This document shows, in pieces, positions 9,373 through 18,030 of a DNA stretch of 64,000 nucleotides (position 1 is the first letter of the stretch; each line of letters opens with the position of its first letter). The notes under the pieces were generated by a model. That model did not search any database. It saw only the letters and a program-made list of their open reading frames with translations, and was not told the DNA's origin. Origin of the DNA: Streptantibioticus silvisoli (GTDB lineage Bacteria > Actinomycetota > Actinomycetes > Streptomycetales > Streptomycetaceae). A program made the position numbers and the translations under genes. The stretch spans positions 1-64,000 of the forward strand of contig NZ_JAAGKO020000027.1 of NCBI RefSeq assembly GCF_027947535.2, given 5' to 3'.

Positions 9373-11958
9373 TCACGCCACCGCCGCGTCGCACTCCTGC
9401 GCCCGCAGGTCCCGGGCCAGGTCGTCGCGCTCCTCGGCCACCAGCCGGCGCAGCGCGGGGGAGACGTCCTGGTGGGCGGCCAGCCACGCGTCGGCCGCCT
9501 CCAGCGTCGCGGTGCGGGCCTGGAAGGCCGGGAACAGCCCGCGGACCACCGCCATGCCGATCTCGATCGACCGCTCCGCCCAGACGCGTTCGATGGCGGC
9601 GAAGTAGGTGTCGGCGTACGGCTCCAGCAGCTCGCGCTGGCCCGGCTGCTCGAAACCGGTCAAGGTGGCCTCGACCATCGCGTTCGACAGCGCGTCGGAC
9701 TCCACCAGGTCGTGCCAGGCGGCGGCCTTCACCACCGCCGACGGGCGGGCGGCCAGGCAGCGGGTCTGGTGGCGGCGGCCGGATGCGGTGTCGTCACGGG
9801 CCAGCTCGTCGGTGATGGCCTCCTCGCCGGCCGCGCCGTGCCCGGCCAGCTGGGCCAGGAACGCCCAGCGCAGCTCCTGGTCGACCTCCAGCCCTTCGAC
9901 GGACCCGGTGCCGTCCAGCAGCGACCCCAGCAGCCCCAGGTCGTCCGGCGACGTCGCGGTGGTGGCGAAGAACCGCGCCCACGCCAGCTGGTGGCCGCTG
10001 CCCGGCTCGGCGCGCTCCAGCTCCTCGCGGGCCGCCCGCGCCAGCAGCGCCCCGGCCCGCGTGCGGCGCCCGGCGGCCGTGTAGTGGTGCAGCGCGGTGC
10101 CGGCCCAGGTCATCAGCATCTGGAGCACGCCGACGTCCGGTTCGCGGCCGGCGAAGTCGCGTACCAGCGACAGGAAGTCGGTGGCCGGCATCAGCCCGTC
10201 GCGGGTGAGGTTCCACACCGCCGACCAGCACAGCGCCCGGGCCATCGGGTCGGCCAGGTCGCCCAGCCCGGCGCGCACCGCGGCCAGCGACTCCTCGTCG
10301 AAGCGGACCTTGCAGTACGTCAGGTCCTCGTCGTTGACCAGCACCAGGTCGGGGCGGTCGGCGCCGGCCAGCTCGGCGACCACCGTGCGCGCGCCGGCCA
10401 CGTCGGCCTCGGCACGGGCGTACCGGGTCAGGGCGCCGTCCGCGTCGCGCCGGTAGAGCCCGATCGCCACCCGGTGCGGCCGCAGCACGGGGTGGGCGGC
10501 GTCCGCGTCCTGCCGCACCGCCAGCTCCGCCACCGCGCCGGAGTCGTCGTAGCGGACCTCCGGGGTGAAGGAGTTGACGCCCGCGGTCTCCAGCCAGGAG
10601 CGCGACCAGCCGGACATGTCACGGCCGGAGACCTCGGCGAGCACCGACAGCAGGTCGGCCAGCCGGGTGTTGCCGTACGCGTGCCGTTCGAAGTAGCGGC
10701 GCGCGCCCTCCAGGAACGCCTCCAGGCCCACGTAGGCCACCAGCTGCTTGAGCACCGAGGCGCCCTTGGCGTAGGTGATGCCGTCGAAGTTGAGCTTGGC
10801 GTCCTGAAGGTCGTTGATGTCGGCCACCACCGGGTGGGTGGACGGCAGCTGGTCGGCGCGGTAGGCCCACTGCTTGCGGCGGTTGGCGAAGGTCACCCAG
10901 CCGTTGGTGAACCGGGTCGCCCCCACCTGCGCGAACGTGCCCATGAAGTCGGCGAACGACTCCTTGAGCCACAGGTCGTCCCACCACTCCATGGTGACCA
11001 GGTCGCCGAACCACATGTGCGACATCTCGTGCAGGATGACGTTGGCCCGCGACTCGTACGACATCTGCGTCACGTTGCCCCGGAAGACGTACTCCTCGCG
11101 GAACGTCACCAGGCCCGGGTTCTCCATCGCGCCGAGGTTGTACTCCGGCACGAACGCCTGGTCGTAGGTGCCGAACGGGTACGGGAAGTCGAAGTGGTCG
11201 TGGAAGAAGTCCAGGCCCTGCTTGGTGATGGTGAACACGTCGTCCGCGTCGAAGTGCTTGGCCAGCCCCCGCCGGCACAGCGCGCCCAGCGGGATCTCCA
11301 GCACCGAGCCGTCCGGCAGCTCACGCCGGTACACGTCGCGCTCCACGTGGTACGGGCCGGCCAGCACCGCGGTGATGTACGTGGAGATCGGCAGCGTCGG
11401 CACGAAGCGGTGCGTCCACCCGCCGTCCTCCAGCACCTGCGGGCCGCCGTCCGCCGCACCGTTGGACAGCACCGTCCAGCCGGCCGGGGCGGTCACGGTG
11501 AAGGTGAACGGCGCCTTCAGGTCGGGCTGCTCGAAGTCGGCGAACACCCGCCGGGCGTCGGCCGGTTCGTACTGCGTGTAGAGGTAGACCTCACCGTCCT
11601 CGGGGTCGGCGAACCGGTGCAGGCCCTCCCCGGTGCGGCTGTAGGCGCACGCGGCGTCCACCGTCAGCTCGTTGGACAGCTCCAGGCCCTCCAGCGCCAC
11701 CCGGGAGCCGTCGAAGACCTCCGCCGGGTCCAGCGGCCGCCCGTTGAGCAGCACCGCGTTGACCCGCGGCGCCAGCAGGTCGACGAAGCAGGAGGCGCCC
11801 GGCCGCGCGCAGCGGAACCGGATCGTGGTCACCGAGCGGAACGCCGGCTCGTCCGGATCGGTCGCGGACCGCAGGTCCAGCGCCACGTCGTAGCTGTCGA
11901 CAGCGATCAGCCCGGCCCGCTCGCGGGCCTCCTCGCGGGTCAGGTTCTCGCCGGGCAC
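9373..11958 (-). CDS. pepN: Aminopeptidase N (M1 family), second copy
   Basis: A second complete M1 zinc aminopeptidase, 861 residues. GAMEN lies near residue 277 and HEMSHMWFGD near 309, followed by WLKESFA. It aligns end to end with the copy at 3577-6159 (for example LTREEA near the N-terminus, YITA-LIAGPY versus YITA-VLAGPY, and TYAKGASVLKQLVAYVG in both) but is clearly diverged. The GTG start is preceded by GAGGGAG with a five-base gap. Both zinc sites are intact, so neither looks like a pseudogene. Confidence 0.94.
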   Translation of the reverse strand: MPGENLTREEARERAGLIAVDSYDVALDLRSATDPDEPAFRSVTTIRFRCARPGASCFVDLLAPRVNAVLLNGRPLDPAEVFDGSRVALEGLELSNELTVDAACAYSRTGEGLHRFADPEDGEVYLYTQYEPADARRVFADFEQPDLKAPFTFTVTAPAGWTVLSNGAADGGPQVLEDGGWTHRFVPTLPISTYITAVLAGPYHVERDVYRRELPDGSVLEIPLGALCRRGLAKHFDADDVFTITKQGLDFFHDHFDFPYPFGTYDQAFVPEYNLGAMENPGLVTFREEYVFRGNVTQMSYESRANVILHEMSHMWFGDLVTMEWWDDLWLKESFADFMGTFAQVGATRFTNGWVTFANRRKQWAYRADQLPSTHPVVADINDLQDAKLNFDGITYAKGASVLKQLVAYVGLEAFLEGARRYFERHAYGNTRLADLLSVLAEVSGRDMSGWSRSWLETAGVNSFTPEVRYDDSGAVAELAVRQDADAAHPVLRPHRVAIGLYRRDADGALTRYARAEADVAGARTVVAELAGADRPDLVLVNDEDLTYCKVRFDEESLAAVRAGLGDLADPMARALCWSAVWNLTRDGLMPATDFLSLVRDFAGREPDVGVLQMLMTWAGTALHHYTAAGRRTRAGALLARAAREELERAEPGSGHQLAWARFFATTATSPDDLGLLGSLLDGTGSVEGLEVDQELRWAFLAQLAGHGAAGEEAITDELARDDTASGRRHQTRCLAARPSAVVKAAAWHDLVESDALSNAMVEATLTGFEQPGQRELLEPYADTYFAAIERVWAERSIEIGMAVVRGLFPAFQARTATLEAADAWLAAHQDVSPALRRLVAEERDDLARDLRAQECDAAVA

Positions 11959-12171
11959 AGGGACTCCCTCGTCTAGCCATATCCGGTCGTTCCAACGGTT
12001 CCGCATCATCGCACGCGGCCTTCGCGGCACGGCGGGAGAACCGGTCGAGGCGCTCCGGCGGCCGCCGCGGACCGCCGTGGCGGCCCCGGGAATGTGGGAC
12101 GGGTCACCCGGTGTTGTCGCAGCGGAGGGGCTATCCCCGCCGTCCGCGATCCGGAGAGAAGTGACGACGAC

Positions 12172-12813
12172 GTGACCGAGAACAGCACCGAGACCACCCC
12201 CGCCGACTTCTGGTTCGACCCGCTGTGTCCCTGGGCCTGGATGACCTCCCGCTGGATGCTGGAGGTGGAGAAGGTCCGCCCGGTCACCGTCCGCTGGCAC
12301 GTGATGAGCCTCGCGGTGCTCAACGAGCCCAAGCTGGACGAGCTGCCCGAGCAGTACCGCGAGTCGCTGCTCCAGGCCTGGGGCCCGGTGCGGGTGTGCA
12401 TCGCCGCCGAGCTCAAGCACGGCTCCGACGTGCTCGGCCCGCTCTACACCGCGCTCGGCACCCGCTTCCACAACCAGGACCTGCCCAAGGACCGCGCCAC
12501 CATCGTCGCCGCGCTGGAGGAGGCCGGCCTGCCCGCCGACCTCGCCGACGCCGCCGACAGCGACGCCTACGACACCGAGCTGCGCGCCTCGCACGAGGCG
12601 GGCATCAGCCTGGTCGGCACCGAGGTCGGCACCCCGGTCATCGCGGTGCCCGGCGCCGACGGCGAGCAGGTCGCCTTCTTCGGCCCGGTCGTCACCCCCG
12701 CCCCCAAGGGCGAGGCCGCCGCCAAGCTGTGGGACGGCACCCTGCTGGTCGCCGCCACCCCCGGCTTCTACGAGATCAAGCGCACGCGCACCGTCGGCCC
12801 GATCTTCGACTGA
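12172..12813 (+). CDS. DsbA-fold oxidoreductase, Rv2466c-like (mycothiol-dependent nitroreductase family)
   Basis: A 213-residue thioredoxin-fold protein that begins almost at once with FWFDPLCPWAW and continues TSRWMLEVEKVR, as in the Rv2466c family, which uses mycothiol to reduce substrates. The active site reads C19-P-W-A22, so the second Cys of a CxxC motif is missing and a monothiol mechanism is implied. The rest (helical insert, then GTEVGTPVIAV and its cis-Pro) is complete. GTG 12172 is about 13 bases after GGAGAG. Confidence 0.85.
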   Translation: MTENSTETTPADFWFDPLCPWAWMTSRWMLEVEKVRPVTVRWHVMSLAVLNEPKLDELPEQYRESLLQAWGPVRVCIAAELKHGSDVLGPLYTALGTRFHNQDLPKDRATIVAALEEAGLPADLADAADSDAYDTELRASHEAGISLVGTEVGTPVIAVPGADGEQVAFFGPVVTPAPKGEAAAKLWDGTLLVAATPGFYEIKRTRTVGPIFD

Positions 12814-12887
12814 TCCGGCCCCCGGCTCTCTCCCGCGGTGCGGCCGCCGGTCCGGTCACCGGAACCGGCCACCCGCCGCGGACTGCC

Positions 12888-12925
12888 ACGTGCGGCCGCC
12901 CCCACTCCGGAGGGCGGCCGCACGT
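12888..12925 (+). terminator. Hairpin terminator after the DsbA-like gene
   Basis: A perfect 14-bp stem, ACGTGCGGCCGCCC at 12888-12901 against 12912-12925, with a 10-base loop. It separates this gene from bioY. Confidence 0.85.
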
Positions 12926-13002
12926 CGCGTTTGTACGGAAACCACCAAGCCCGCCATCGGGCCTTTGTCCCCCAGGCCCCATGTCACCGGCGGGGACGGT
13001 GG

Positions 13003-13023
13003 GTTAACGTCGTTTTGTTAACG
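13003..13023 (+). promoter_or_regulatory. Candidate operator of bioY: paired GTTAACG boxes
   Basis: Two copies of GTTAACG at 13003-13009 and 13017-13023, spaced 14 bp start to start, lie 30 bp before bioY. Each contains the palindrome GTTAAC, and they are the only AT-rich elements in the spacer. Biotin uptake genes are usually repressed by BirA or BioQ/BioR regulators, so this is a reasonable operator candidate. I cannot match it to a known consensus. Confidence 0.45.
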
Positions 13024-13052
13024 TTCGCTCACCCCCACCTCGCGGAGACCCG

Positions 13053-13664
13053 ATGAGCCTCGCCGCCACCGGCACCACCCTCGTCCGTCCCGGCCAGGTC
13101 CTGGCCGACCTGCTGCCCGCCTCCACCGCCGCGCGCACCCGGCTGCGGGACGCCGCGCTGGTCCTCGGCGGCGCCGCGCTCACCGGAGTGGCCGCCCAGA
13201 TAGCCGTCCCGGTGCACGGCTCCCCGGTCCCGGTCACCGGCCAGACCTTCGCCGCGCTGCTGGTCGGCACCGCCCTCGGCGCCCGCCGCGGCCTGCTGTC
13301 GCTGCTGCTGTACGCGGTCGCCGGGGTGGCCGGCCTGCCGTGGTTCGCCGGCGGCACCAGTGGCGCCGGCTCGGCCAGCTTCGGCTACATCGTCGGCATG
13401 ATGCTCGCCTCCGCGGCCGTCGGCGCCCTCGCCCGGCGCGGCGCCGACCGCGGCGTCCTGCGGACCGCCGGCGCGATGCTGGTCGGCGAGGCCCTCGTCT
13501 ACGCCGTCGGCGTGCCCTACCTCGCCCTCGCCGCCCACCTGTCGGTGAGCCAGGCCGTCGCGGCCGGCCTGACCCCGTACCTGATCGGCGACGCCCTCAA
13601 GGCCGCCCTCGCCATGGGCCTGCTGCCCACCGCCTGGAAGCTCGTCGGCCGCCGCGAGGGCTGA
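13053..13664 (+). CDS. bioY: Biotin transporter substrate-binding subunit BioY
   Basis: A 203-residue membrane protein with about six transmembrane segments. It has the BioY pattern VPVHGSPVPVTGQTFAALLVGTALG-RRG near residues 50-75, then GxPWFAGG, and LTPYLIGDALKAALA near the C-terminus. BioY captures biotin at the membrane, alone or with an ECF energising unit that is not encoded here. GGAG lies five bases before the ATG. A pair of GTTAACG boxes upstream may mediate biotin control. Confidence 0.9.
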   Translation: MSLAATGTTLVRPGQVLADLLPASTAARTRLRDAALVLGGAALTGVAAQIAVPVHGSPVPVTGQTFAALLVGTALGARRGLLSLLLYAVAGVAGLPWFAGGTSGAGSASFGYIVGMMLASAAVGALARRGADRGVLRTAGAMLVGEALVYAVGVPYLALAAHLSVSQAVAAGLTPYLIGDALKAALAMGLLPTAWKLVGRREG

Positions 13665-13729
13665 CGCCTTCGAACCTGCCGCCGGGGGCCGGCGCCCCGC
13701 CCCCGGCGCCCGGCGCACCCGCAGGCCGC

Positions 13730-13917
13730 CCGCCACCGGGTCCGTCACCTCCGCGGCCGTACGCCGCCGGTGCGTCCGGCACCTCCGCCGGCCGCCCGCC
13801 GCCGGTGCGTCCGGCGCCACGCCGCGCCGCCTGCCACCGGATCCGGCACCTCCGCAGCCGTACGCCGCCGGTGCGTCCGGCGCCTCTGCCGACCGCCCGC
13901 CACCGGTGCGCCCGGCG
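13730..13917 (+). repeat. 101-bp-period direct repeat in the spacer before rpiB
   Basis: The 368-bp gap between bioY and rpiB holds no credible gene. It contains two copies of a roughly 87-bp GC-rich unit, about 13730-13816 and 13831-13917, offset by 101 bp. Both carry CACCTCCGC-GCCGTACGCCG and GCCGGTGCGTCCGGC. Within each, a shorter CCGCCGGTGCGTCCGGC motif recurs, so the unit is itself a degenerate repeat. Confidence 0.75.
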
Positions 13918-14032
13918 CCGCGCCGCCGGCCGCCGCCCTGCCCGTTGCCGCACCGCGACCCCGCGCACGCCACCGGCTCGCCGGGCGCGGGGGCGCGAAC
14001 TCCCGCGTCCGGTGCCATGGCAGACTGCACGC

Positions 14033-14524
14033 ATGCGCGTGTACCTCGGCTCGGACCATGCCGGCTACGAACTCAAGAACCACCTCGTCGAGTGGCTCAC
14101 GGCCGAAGGCCACGAGCCCGTCGACTGCGGACCGCACGTCTACGACGCCGACGACGACTACCCGCCGTTCGTCCTGCGGGCCGCCGAGCGCACCGCCGCC
14201 GACAGCACCAGTCTGGGCATCGTCATCGGCGGCTCCGGCAACGGCGAGGCCATCGCCGCCAACAAGGTCCGCGGCGTGCGCGCCGCCCTCGCCTGGAGCG
14301 AGGAGACCGCCTCCCTGGGCCGTGAGCACAACAACGCCAACGTCATCAGCGTCGGCGCCCGGATGCACACCACCGAGCAGGCCACCCGCTTCGTGGAGGT
14401 CTTCCTCAACACCCCGTTCTCCGACGGCGAGCGGCACATCCGGCGCATCGACATGCTCAGCGCCTACGAGCTGACCCGCAACCTCCCCGACATCCCGGCC
14501 CACCACCCCCGCGTGGAGAACTGA
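14033..14524 (+). CDS. rpiB: Ribose-5-phosphate isomerase B
   Basis: A 163-residue RpiB/LacAB enzyme that interconverts ribose 5-phosphate and ribulose 5-phosphate in the pentose phosphate pathway. It starts MRVYLGSDHAGYELK with the conserved SDHAG phosphate site, has GSGNGEAIAANK at the active-site loop, and REHNNANVISVGARM later. The actinobacterial form uses Glu in place of the E. coli Cys, and GNGEAI fits that. A -10-like CAGACT lies six bases before ATG 14033, suggesting a leaderless message. Confidence 0.95.
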   Translation: MRVYLGSDHAGYELKNHLVEWLTAEGHEPVDCGPHVYDADDDYPPFVLRAAERTAADSTSLGIVIGGSGNGEAIAANKVRGVRAALAWSEETASLGREHNNANVISVGARMHTTEQATRFVEVFLNTPFSDGERHIRRIDMLSAYELTRNLPDIPAHHPRVEN

Positions 14525-14531
14525 CCCGCCG

Positions 14532-15353
14532 ATGCCGGAAGGCCACACGATCCACCGGCTGGCCGCCCAGCACCGCACCCGGTTCGCCGGGCACCCGGTG
14601 CTGGCCTCCAGCCCCCAGGGCCGGTTCGCCGCCGGCGCCGCCCTCGTCGACGGCCGCGAGCTGGAGAGCGCCGAGGCGCACGGCAAGCACCTCTTCCTCG
14701 GCTTCGCCGGCCCGGCCGGACCGGACTGGATCCACATCCACCTCGGGCTGTTCGGCACCTACGCCCTCGGCGACGGCACCCCGCCACCGGCCACCGACAC
14801 CGTCCGGCTGCGGCTGGAACACGACGGCGCCGCCTGGTCCGACCTGCGCGGGCCGACCGCCTGCGAACTGCTCACCGACGCCGACAAGAAGGCGATACAC
14901 GACCGCCTGGGCCCCGACCCGCTGCGCGACGGCACCGACCCCGAACCCGCCTGGCGCCGCGTCACCCGCAGCCGCACCCCGGTCGCCACGCTGCTGATGG
15001 ACCAGCGGGTGGTCTCCGGCGTCGGCAACGTCTACCGCGCCGAGGTGCTCTTCCGGCACGGCGTCGACCCCTACCGCGCCGGCCGCGACCTGGACCGCGC
15101 CACCTTCGACGCGATGTGGGACGACCTGGCCGCCCTGATGCGCGAGGGCGTCCGGCTCGGCCGCATCGACACCGTGCGCCCCGAACACACCCCCGAGGCG
15201 ATGGGCCGCCCGCCGCGCGTCGACGACCACGGCGGCGAGGTCTACGTCTACCGCCGGGCCGGCCTGCCCTGCCTGTTGTGCGGCACCGCGATCCGCACCG
15301 CCGGCCTCGGCAACCGCAACCTTTTCTGGTGCCCGCGCTGCCAGCAGCCGTGA
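14532..15353 (+). CDS. Fpg/Nei-family DNA glycosylase/AP lyase
   Basis: A 273-residue base-excision repair enzyme that removes oxidised bases and cleaves abasic sites. MPEGHTIH gives the catalytic Pro2-Glu3, with His at position 5 typical of the Nei2 branch. The H2TH region is QRVVSGVGNVYRAEVLFRHGV, and the C-terminal zinc finger CLLCG...FWCPRC is complete. It follows rpiB by seven bases and is probably co-transcribed with it. Confidence 0.92.
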   Translation: MPEGHTIHRLAAQHRTRFAGHPVLASSPQGRFAAGAALVDGRELESAEAHGKHLFLGFAGPAGPDWIHIHLGLFGTYALGDGTPPPATDTVRLRLEHDGAAWSDLRGPTACELLTDADKKAIHDRLGPDPLRDGTDPEPAWRRVTRSRTPVATLLMDQRVVSGVGNVYRAEVLFRHGVDPYRAGRDLDRATFDAMWDDLAALMREGVRLGRIDTVRPEHTPEAMGRPPRVDDHGGEVYVYRRAGLPCLLCGTAIRTAGLGNRNLFWCPRCQQP

Positions 15354-15520
15354 GCCGCCGGAGCCGCCTGGCGCGCCGCCGACCGTGATCCGGTGACCTG
15401 ACCTGCCGCAAGCCCCTGAAGCACCACAGGCCGTCCCCGGCAACCATGACCCGCCGGCGACCGCTCGATTTCGGTCAGATCGAGCCACCTCCGCGTTCGG
15501 CCACCGGACCGCCCACCCAT

Positions 15521-15534
15521 TCGAACATGCGTTC
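15521..15534. promoter_or_regulatory. LexA/SOS-box-like sequence
   Basis: TCGAAC-ATGC-GTTC at 15521-15534 matches the actinobacterial SOS box (TCGAAC-N4-GTTCGA) except in the last two bases. It lies in a 363-bp gap between the Nei-type glycosylase and the PP2C phosphatase, about 180 bp before the phosphatase start. A TACCAT at 15545 could be a -10. The gap has otherwise lower GC and no gene that I can support. Confidence 0.45.
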
Positions 15535-15716
15535 CCTTCGGGCGTACCATCGTGCGCACCGGGCGGATCAGAAAATCCCGGGCCCCATCGGCACACACCC
15601 CTGCGTACCAGCGCTTTCCCGTCGAGTCGGCCGGATTCGCCGTCCGGCCGGTACGCAGCGCACATGCCACTGACACGCTCCGGAGCCGAACAGGCAACAG
15701 CGGGAGGGGAATCGAC

Positions 15717-16898
15717 GTGCCACCGAACGGGTGGATAGGCTCGCCGCACATGAGACAGGGGCGGGCGGGTACGGAAGCGGTGACGACCCGGTGGCGCAGG
15801 GCGCTGCACCGGGCCCGAACGGTGCTGCGCAGAACCGCCGTCGACTACTTCCGCGGTGACGCCTCCGACTGGCTGCCGTTCACCGCCCTGCTCGCCTGCG
15901 TACCGCTGCTCGGCTGGGCCACCGTCGGCGTCCCCGTGTGGTGCCCGCCCACCGCCCTGGTCTTCCCCGTGCTGCTCGGCGGCCTGCTGCTGCGCCCCGC
16001 CAGCCTGCTGCTGCTCTACGTGGCCGCCGCCGGGGCGCTGGTCGTCGAGGACGCCGTGCTGGGCCCCTACCAGGACGCCGCGGCCCGTGAGGTGACCCCC
16101 GGCACCGTCCTGGTGGTCAGCGCGGTGGCGTTCGCCGGGCTGATGATCGCCCAGTTCCGCAGCCGGGTCGGCGTGCCCTGGCGGCGCGGCGGCACCATGC
16201 TGTTCGACCTGCGCGAACGCCTGCGGGTGCAGAGCCGGCTGCCCCAACTGCCGGCCGGCTGGCACGCGGAGATGGCGCTGCGCCCGGCCGGCGGCCAGTC
16301 GTTCTCCGGCGACTTCGTGGTGGCCACCCGCAGCGCCGACGGCCGCTACCTGGAGGCGGTCCTCACCGACGTCTCCGGCAAGGGCATGGACGCCGGCTCC
16401 CGCGCGCTGCTGCTGTCGGGGGCGTTCGGCGGCCTGCTCGGCTCACTGCCGCCGGGCCAGTTCCTGCCCGCCGCCAACGGCTACCTGCTGCGGCAGAAGT
16501 GGGAGGAGGGCTTCGCCACCTCCGTCCACCTGGTGCTCGACCTCGACAGCGGTGACTACGAACTGCTGTCGGCGGGCCACCTGCCGGGCATGCAGCTGAG
16601 CGCCGGCACCGGCTGCTGGCAGGAGAAGGCCGCCGAGGGACTGATGCTCGGCGTGGACGAGGACGCCGAATTCGGCGGCGTGAAGGGCACGTTGCGCTCC
16701 GGCGACGCCCTGATGCTCTACACCGACGGCCTGGTGGAGGCCGCGGGCCGGGATATCACCGAAGGCATCGACCGCTTGGTGGGGGCCGCGGACCACTACG
16801 CGGGCACCGGTTTCCAGGGTGCCGCCTGGCTGCTGATCGAGGCGGTGGCCAAGGACGTCAACGACGATCGGGCCCTGCTGATCATCTCGCGCGACTGA
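15717..16898 (+). CDS. Membrane PP2C-type (SpoIIE/RsbU-like) serine phosphatase
   Basis: A 393-residue membrane-anchored phosphatase. Residues about 45-150 hold three or four transmembrane helices. The remainder is a SpoIIE/RsbU domain with metal-binding blocks SGDF, TDVSGKGMDAG and LYTDGLVEA, plus a final DDRALLII. Such phosphatases dephosphorylate anti-anti-sigma factors, but no partner is encoded nearby and no sensor domain other than the membrane part is visible. GTG 15717 is chosen because GGGAGGGG lies eight bases upstream. An in-frame ATG at 15750, with TAGGCT eight bases before it, is the alternative. Confidence 0.88.
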   Translation: MPPNGWIGSPHMRQGRAGTEAVTTRWRRALHRARTVLRRTAVDYFRGDASDWLPFTALLACVPLLGWATVGVPVWCPPTALVFPVLLGGLLLRPASLLLLYVAAAGALVVEDAVLGPYQDAAAREVTPGTVLVVSAVAFAGLMIAQFRSRVGVPWRRGGTMLFDLRERLRVQSRLPQLPAGWHAEMALRPAGGQSFSGDFVVATRSADGRYLEAVLTDVSGKGMDAGSRALLLSGAFGGLLGSLPPGQFLPAANGYLLRQKWEEGFATSVHLVLDLDSGDYELLSAGHLPGMQLSAGTGCWQEKAAEGLMLGVDEDAEFGGVKGTLRSGDALMLYTDGLVEAAGRDITEGIDRLVGAADHYAGTGFQGAAWLLIEAVAKDVNDDRALLIISRD

Positions 16899-17037
16899 AT
16901 GGCGAGTTGAGCATGTGTAAGGAGCTTTACGGCCCCACACATGGGCATGTTGATGGCACGATGGTGACCGTGGGGGAGCAGAGGGTGGCAGCGCAACCCC
17001 CGGTCCGTATTTGGAGCGAGCGAGGATGTGATCCCGA

Positions 17038-17232
17038 GTGGCCATCTCCCTGTCCGTAGTGGTGTTGATGCTGGTTCTGTTGGTGGTGATGATGCGCAAC
17101 GGGTCCATCAAGGGCGGTGGAGCGGTGGTGGCCATCCTTTTCGGCTTCTTCCTCGCCTCCACGGGGATGGCGCCGGGCATCAACCGCTTCCTGAACTCCC
17201 TTGCGAGCTCTATCGCGCAGATAAAGTTCTGA
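17038..17232 (+). CDS. Small two-helix membrane protein, conserved hypothetical
   Basis: A 64-residue protein with two hydrophobic segments: LSVVVLMLVLLVVMM, then GGGAVVAILFGFFLASTGMAP, with a basic loop NGSIKGG between. It ends SSIAQIKF. This small protein type recurs in streptomycetes and has no known function. GTG 17038 is used; GAGGA lies 11 bases upstream, so expression may be modest. Confidence 0.75.
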   Translation: MAISLSVVVLMLVLLVVMMRNGSIKGGGAVVAILFGFFLASTGMAPGINRFLNSLASSIAQIKF

Positions 17233-17484
17233 GCCCGTAGGGCCCCGGCCGGGGGAACGCCTCCGGCCACCGCCCGGTGCGGCGCACCACGCGACACCGA
17301 CCGGCTACCCGGCGCGGCGCGTGGTGAACGTCATGCGGCCGCACAAGGCTGAAAAGGGCTCCGCGAGCACACCGGGTTCCGCGAGTACCAGGTCGCCGCA
17401 GCGCCGGGCGGCCGCGGCAGCGTGCGGGAACGGCCAAGGCCCAGGGGCGGGATGAAGATCCCTCACCTGGGCCTCGGTCACTGG

Positions 17485-17555
17485 AGCGGGCGACGGGAAT
17501 CGAACCCGCGTAGCCAGTTTGGAAGACTGGGGCTCTACCATTGAGCTACGCCCGC
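17485..17555 (-). tRNA. tRNA-Gly (anticodon UCC)
   Basis: A 71-base cloverleaf on the minus strand. The acceptor stem GCGGGCG pairs with CGCCCGC, the anticodon loop is CTTCCAA giving UCC, and the T arm is GCGGGTTCGATTCCCGT. CCA is not encoded. It diverges from tRNA-Pro. Confidence 0.96.
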
Positions 17556-17691
17556 GACTGCCAGTCAGTGTGGCACACCGATCGTAGCCGATCGACCGGG
17601 GCGTTCGCACCGGCGTTGTCCCGGGCCTCACCCGTGCGGGCGGTCGGCAACGGGCAGGTGTCAGGGCATGTACGCTACGTGTCGCACTGAA

Positions 17692-17765
17692 CGGGGTGTG
17701 GCGCAGCTTGGTAGCGCGTCCGCTTTGGGAGCGGAAGGCCGTCGGTTCGAATCCGGCCACCCCGA
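17692..17765 (+). tRNA. tRNA-Pro (anticodon UGG)
   Basis: A 74-base cloverleaf starting CGGGGTG. The anticodon stem-loop CCGC-TTTGGGA-GCGG gives UGG, the T arm is GTCGGTTCGAATCCGGC, and the acceptor closes with CACCCCG. A TACGCT at 17671-17676 is a likely -10 element. Confidence 0.96.
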
Positions 17766-17919
17766 CCCATCTTCCGGCCTGTCCCGGTCCTTCCCGCCTG
17801 CCCCCGCCCGTCCGGGGCCCGTATCAGGCCATTTCGGCCCCGCCGGTGCCTCCGGCCCTGCTCAGGGCCCGCGGCACCGCCCTTTTCCGGCCGCGGAGCC
17901 GGGCCCGCGGTGGTACCGG

Positions 17920-17995
17920 TACTATGCAGGCTGGCCCTCACATGCGGGGCGACGTAGGGGGCGCAACCCCGGGTAGTACGTCTCGTCGGCCAGCC
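17920..17995 (+). promoter_or_regulatory. tig promoter and structured leader
   Basis: TACTAT at 17920-17925 is a good -10. The following leader can fold into nested stems: GGCTGGCC at 17929 with GGCCAGCC at 17988, GACGTA at 17951 with TACGTC at 17977, and a GGGG/CCCC hairpin with a short loop between them. It ends about 35 bases before the tig start. Confidence 0.5.
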
Positions 17996-18030
17996 CAAGC
18001 CCCCAATGTCAGCCCCAAGGAGACCCAACC

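Noticed and set aside
9373-11958. One pepN copy being a pseudogene
   Set aside because: Both copies are full length with intact zinc and substrate motifs.
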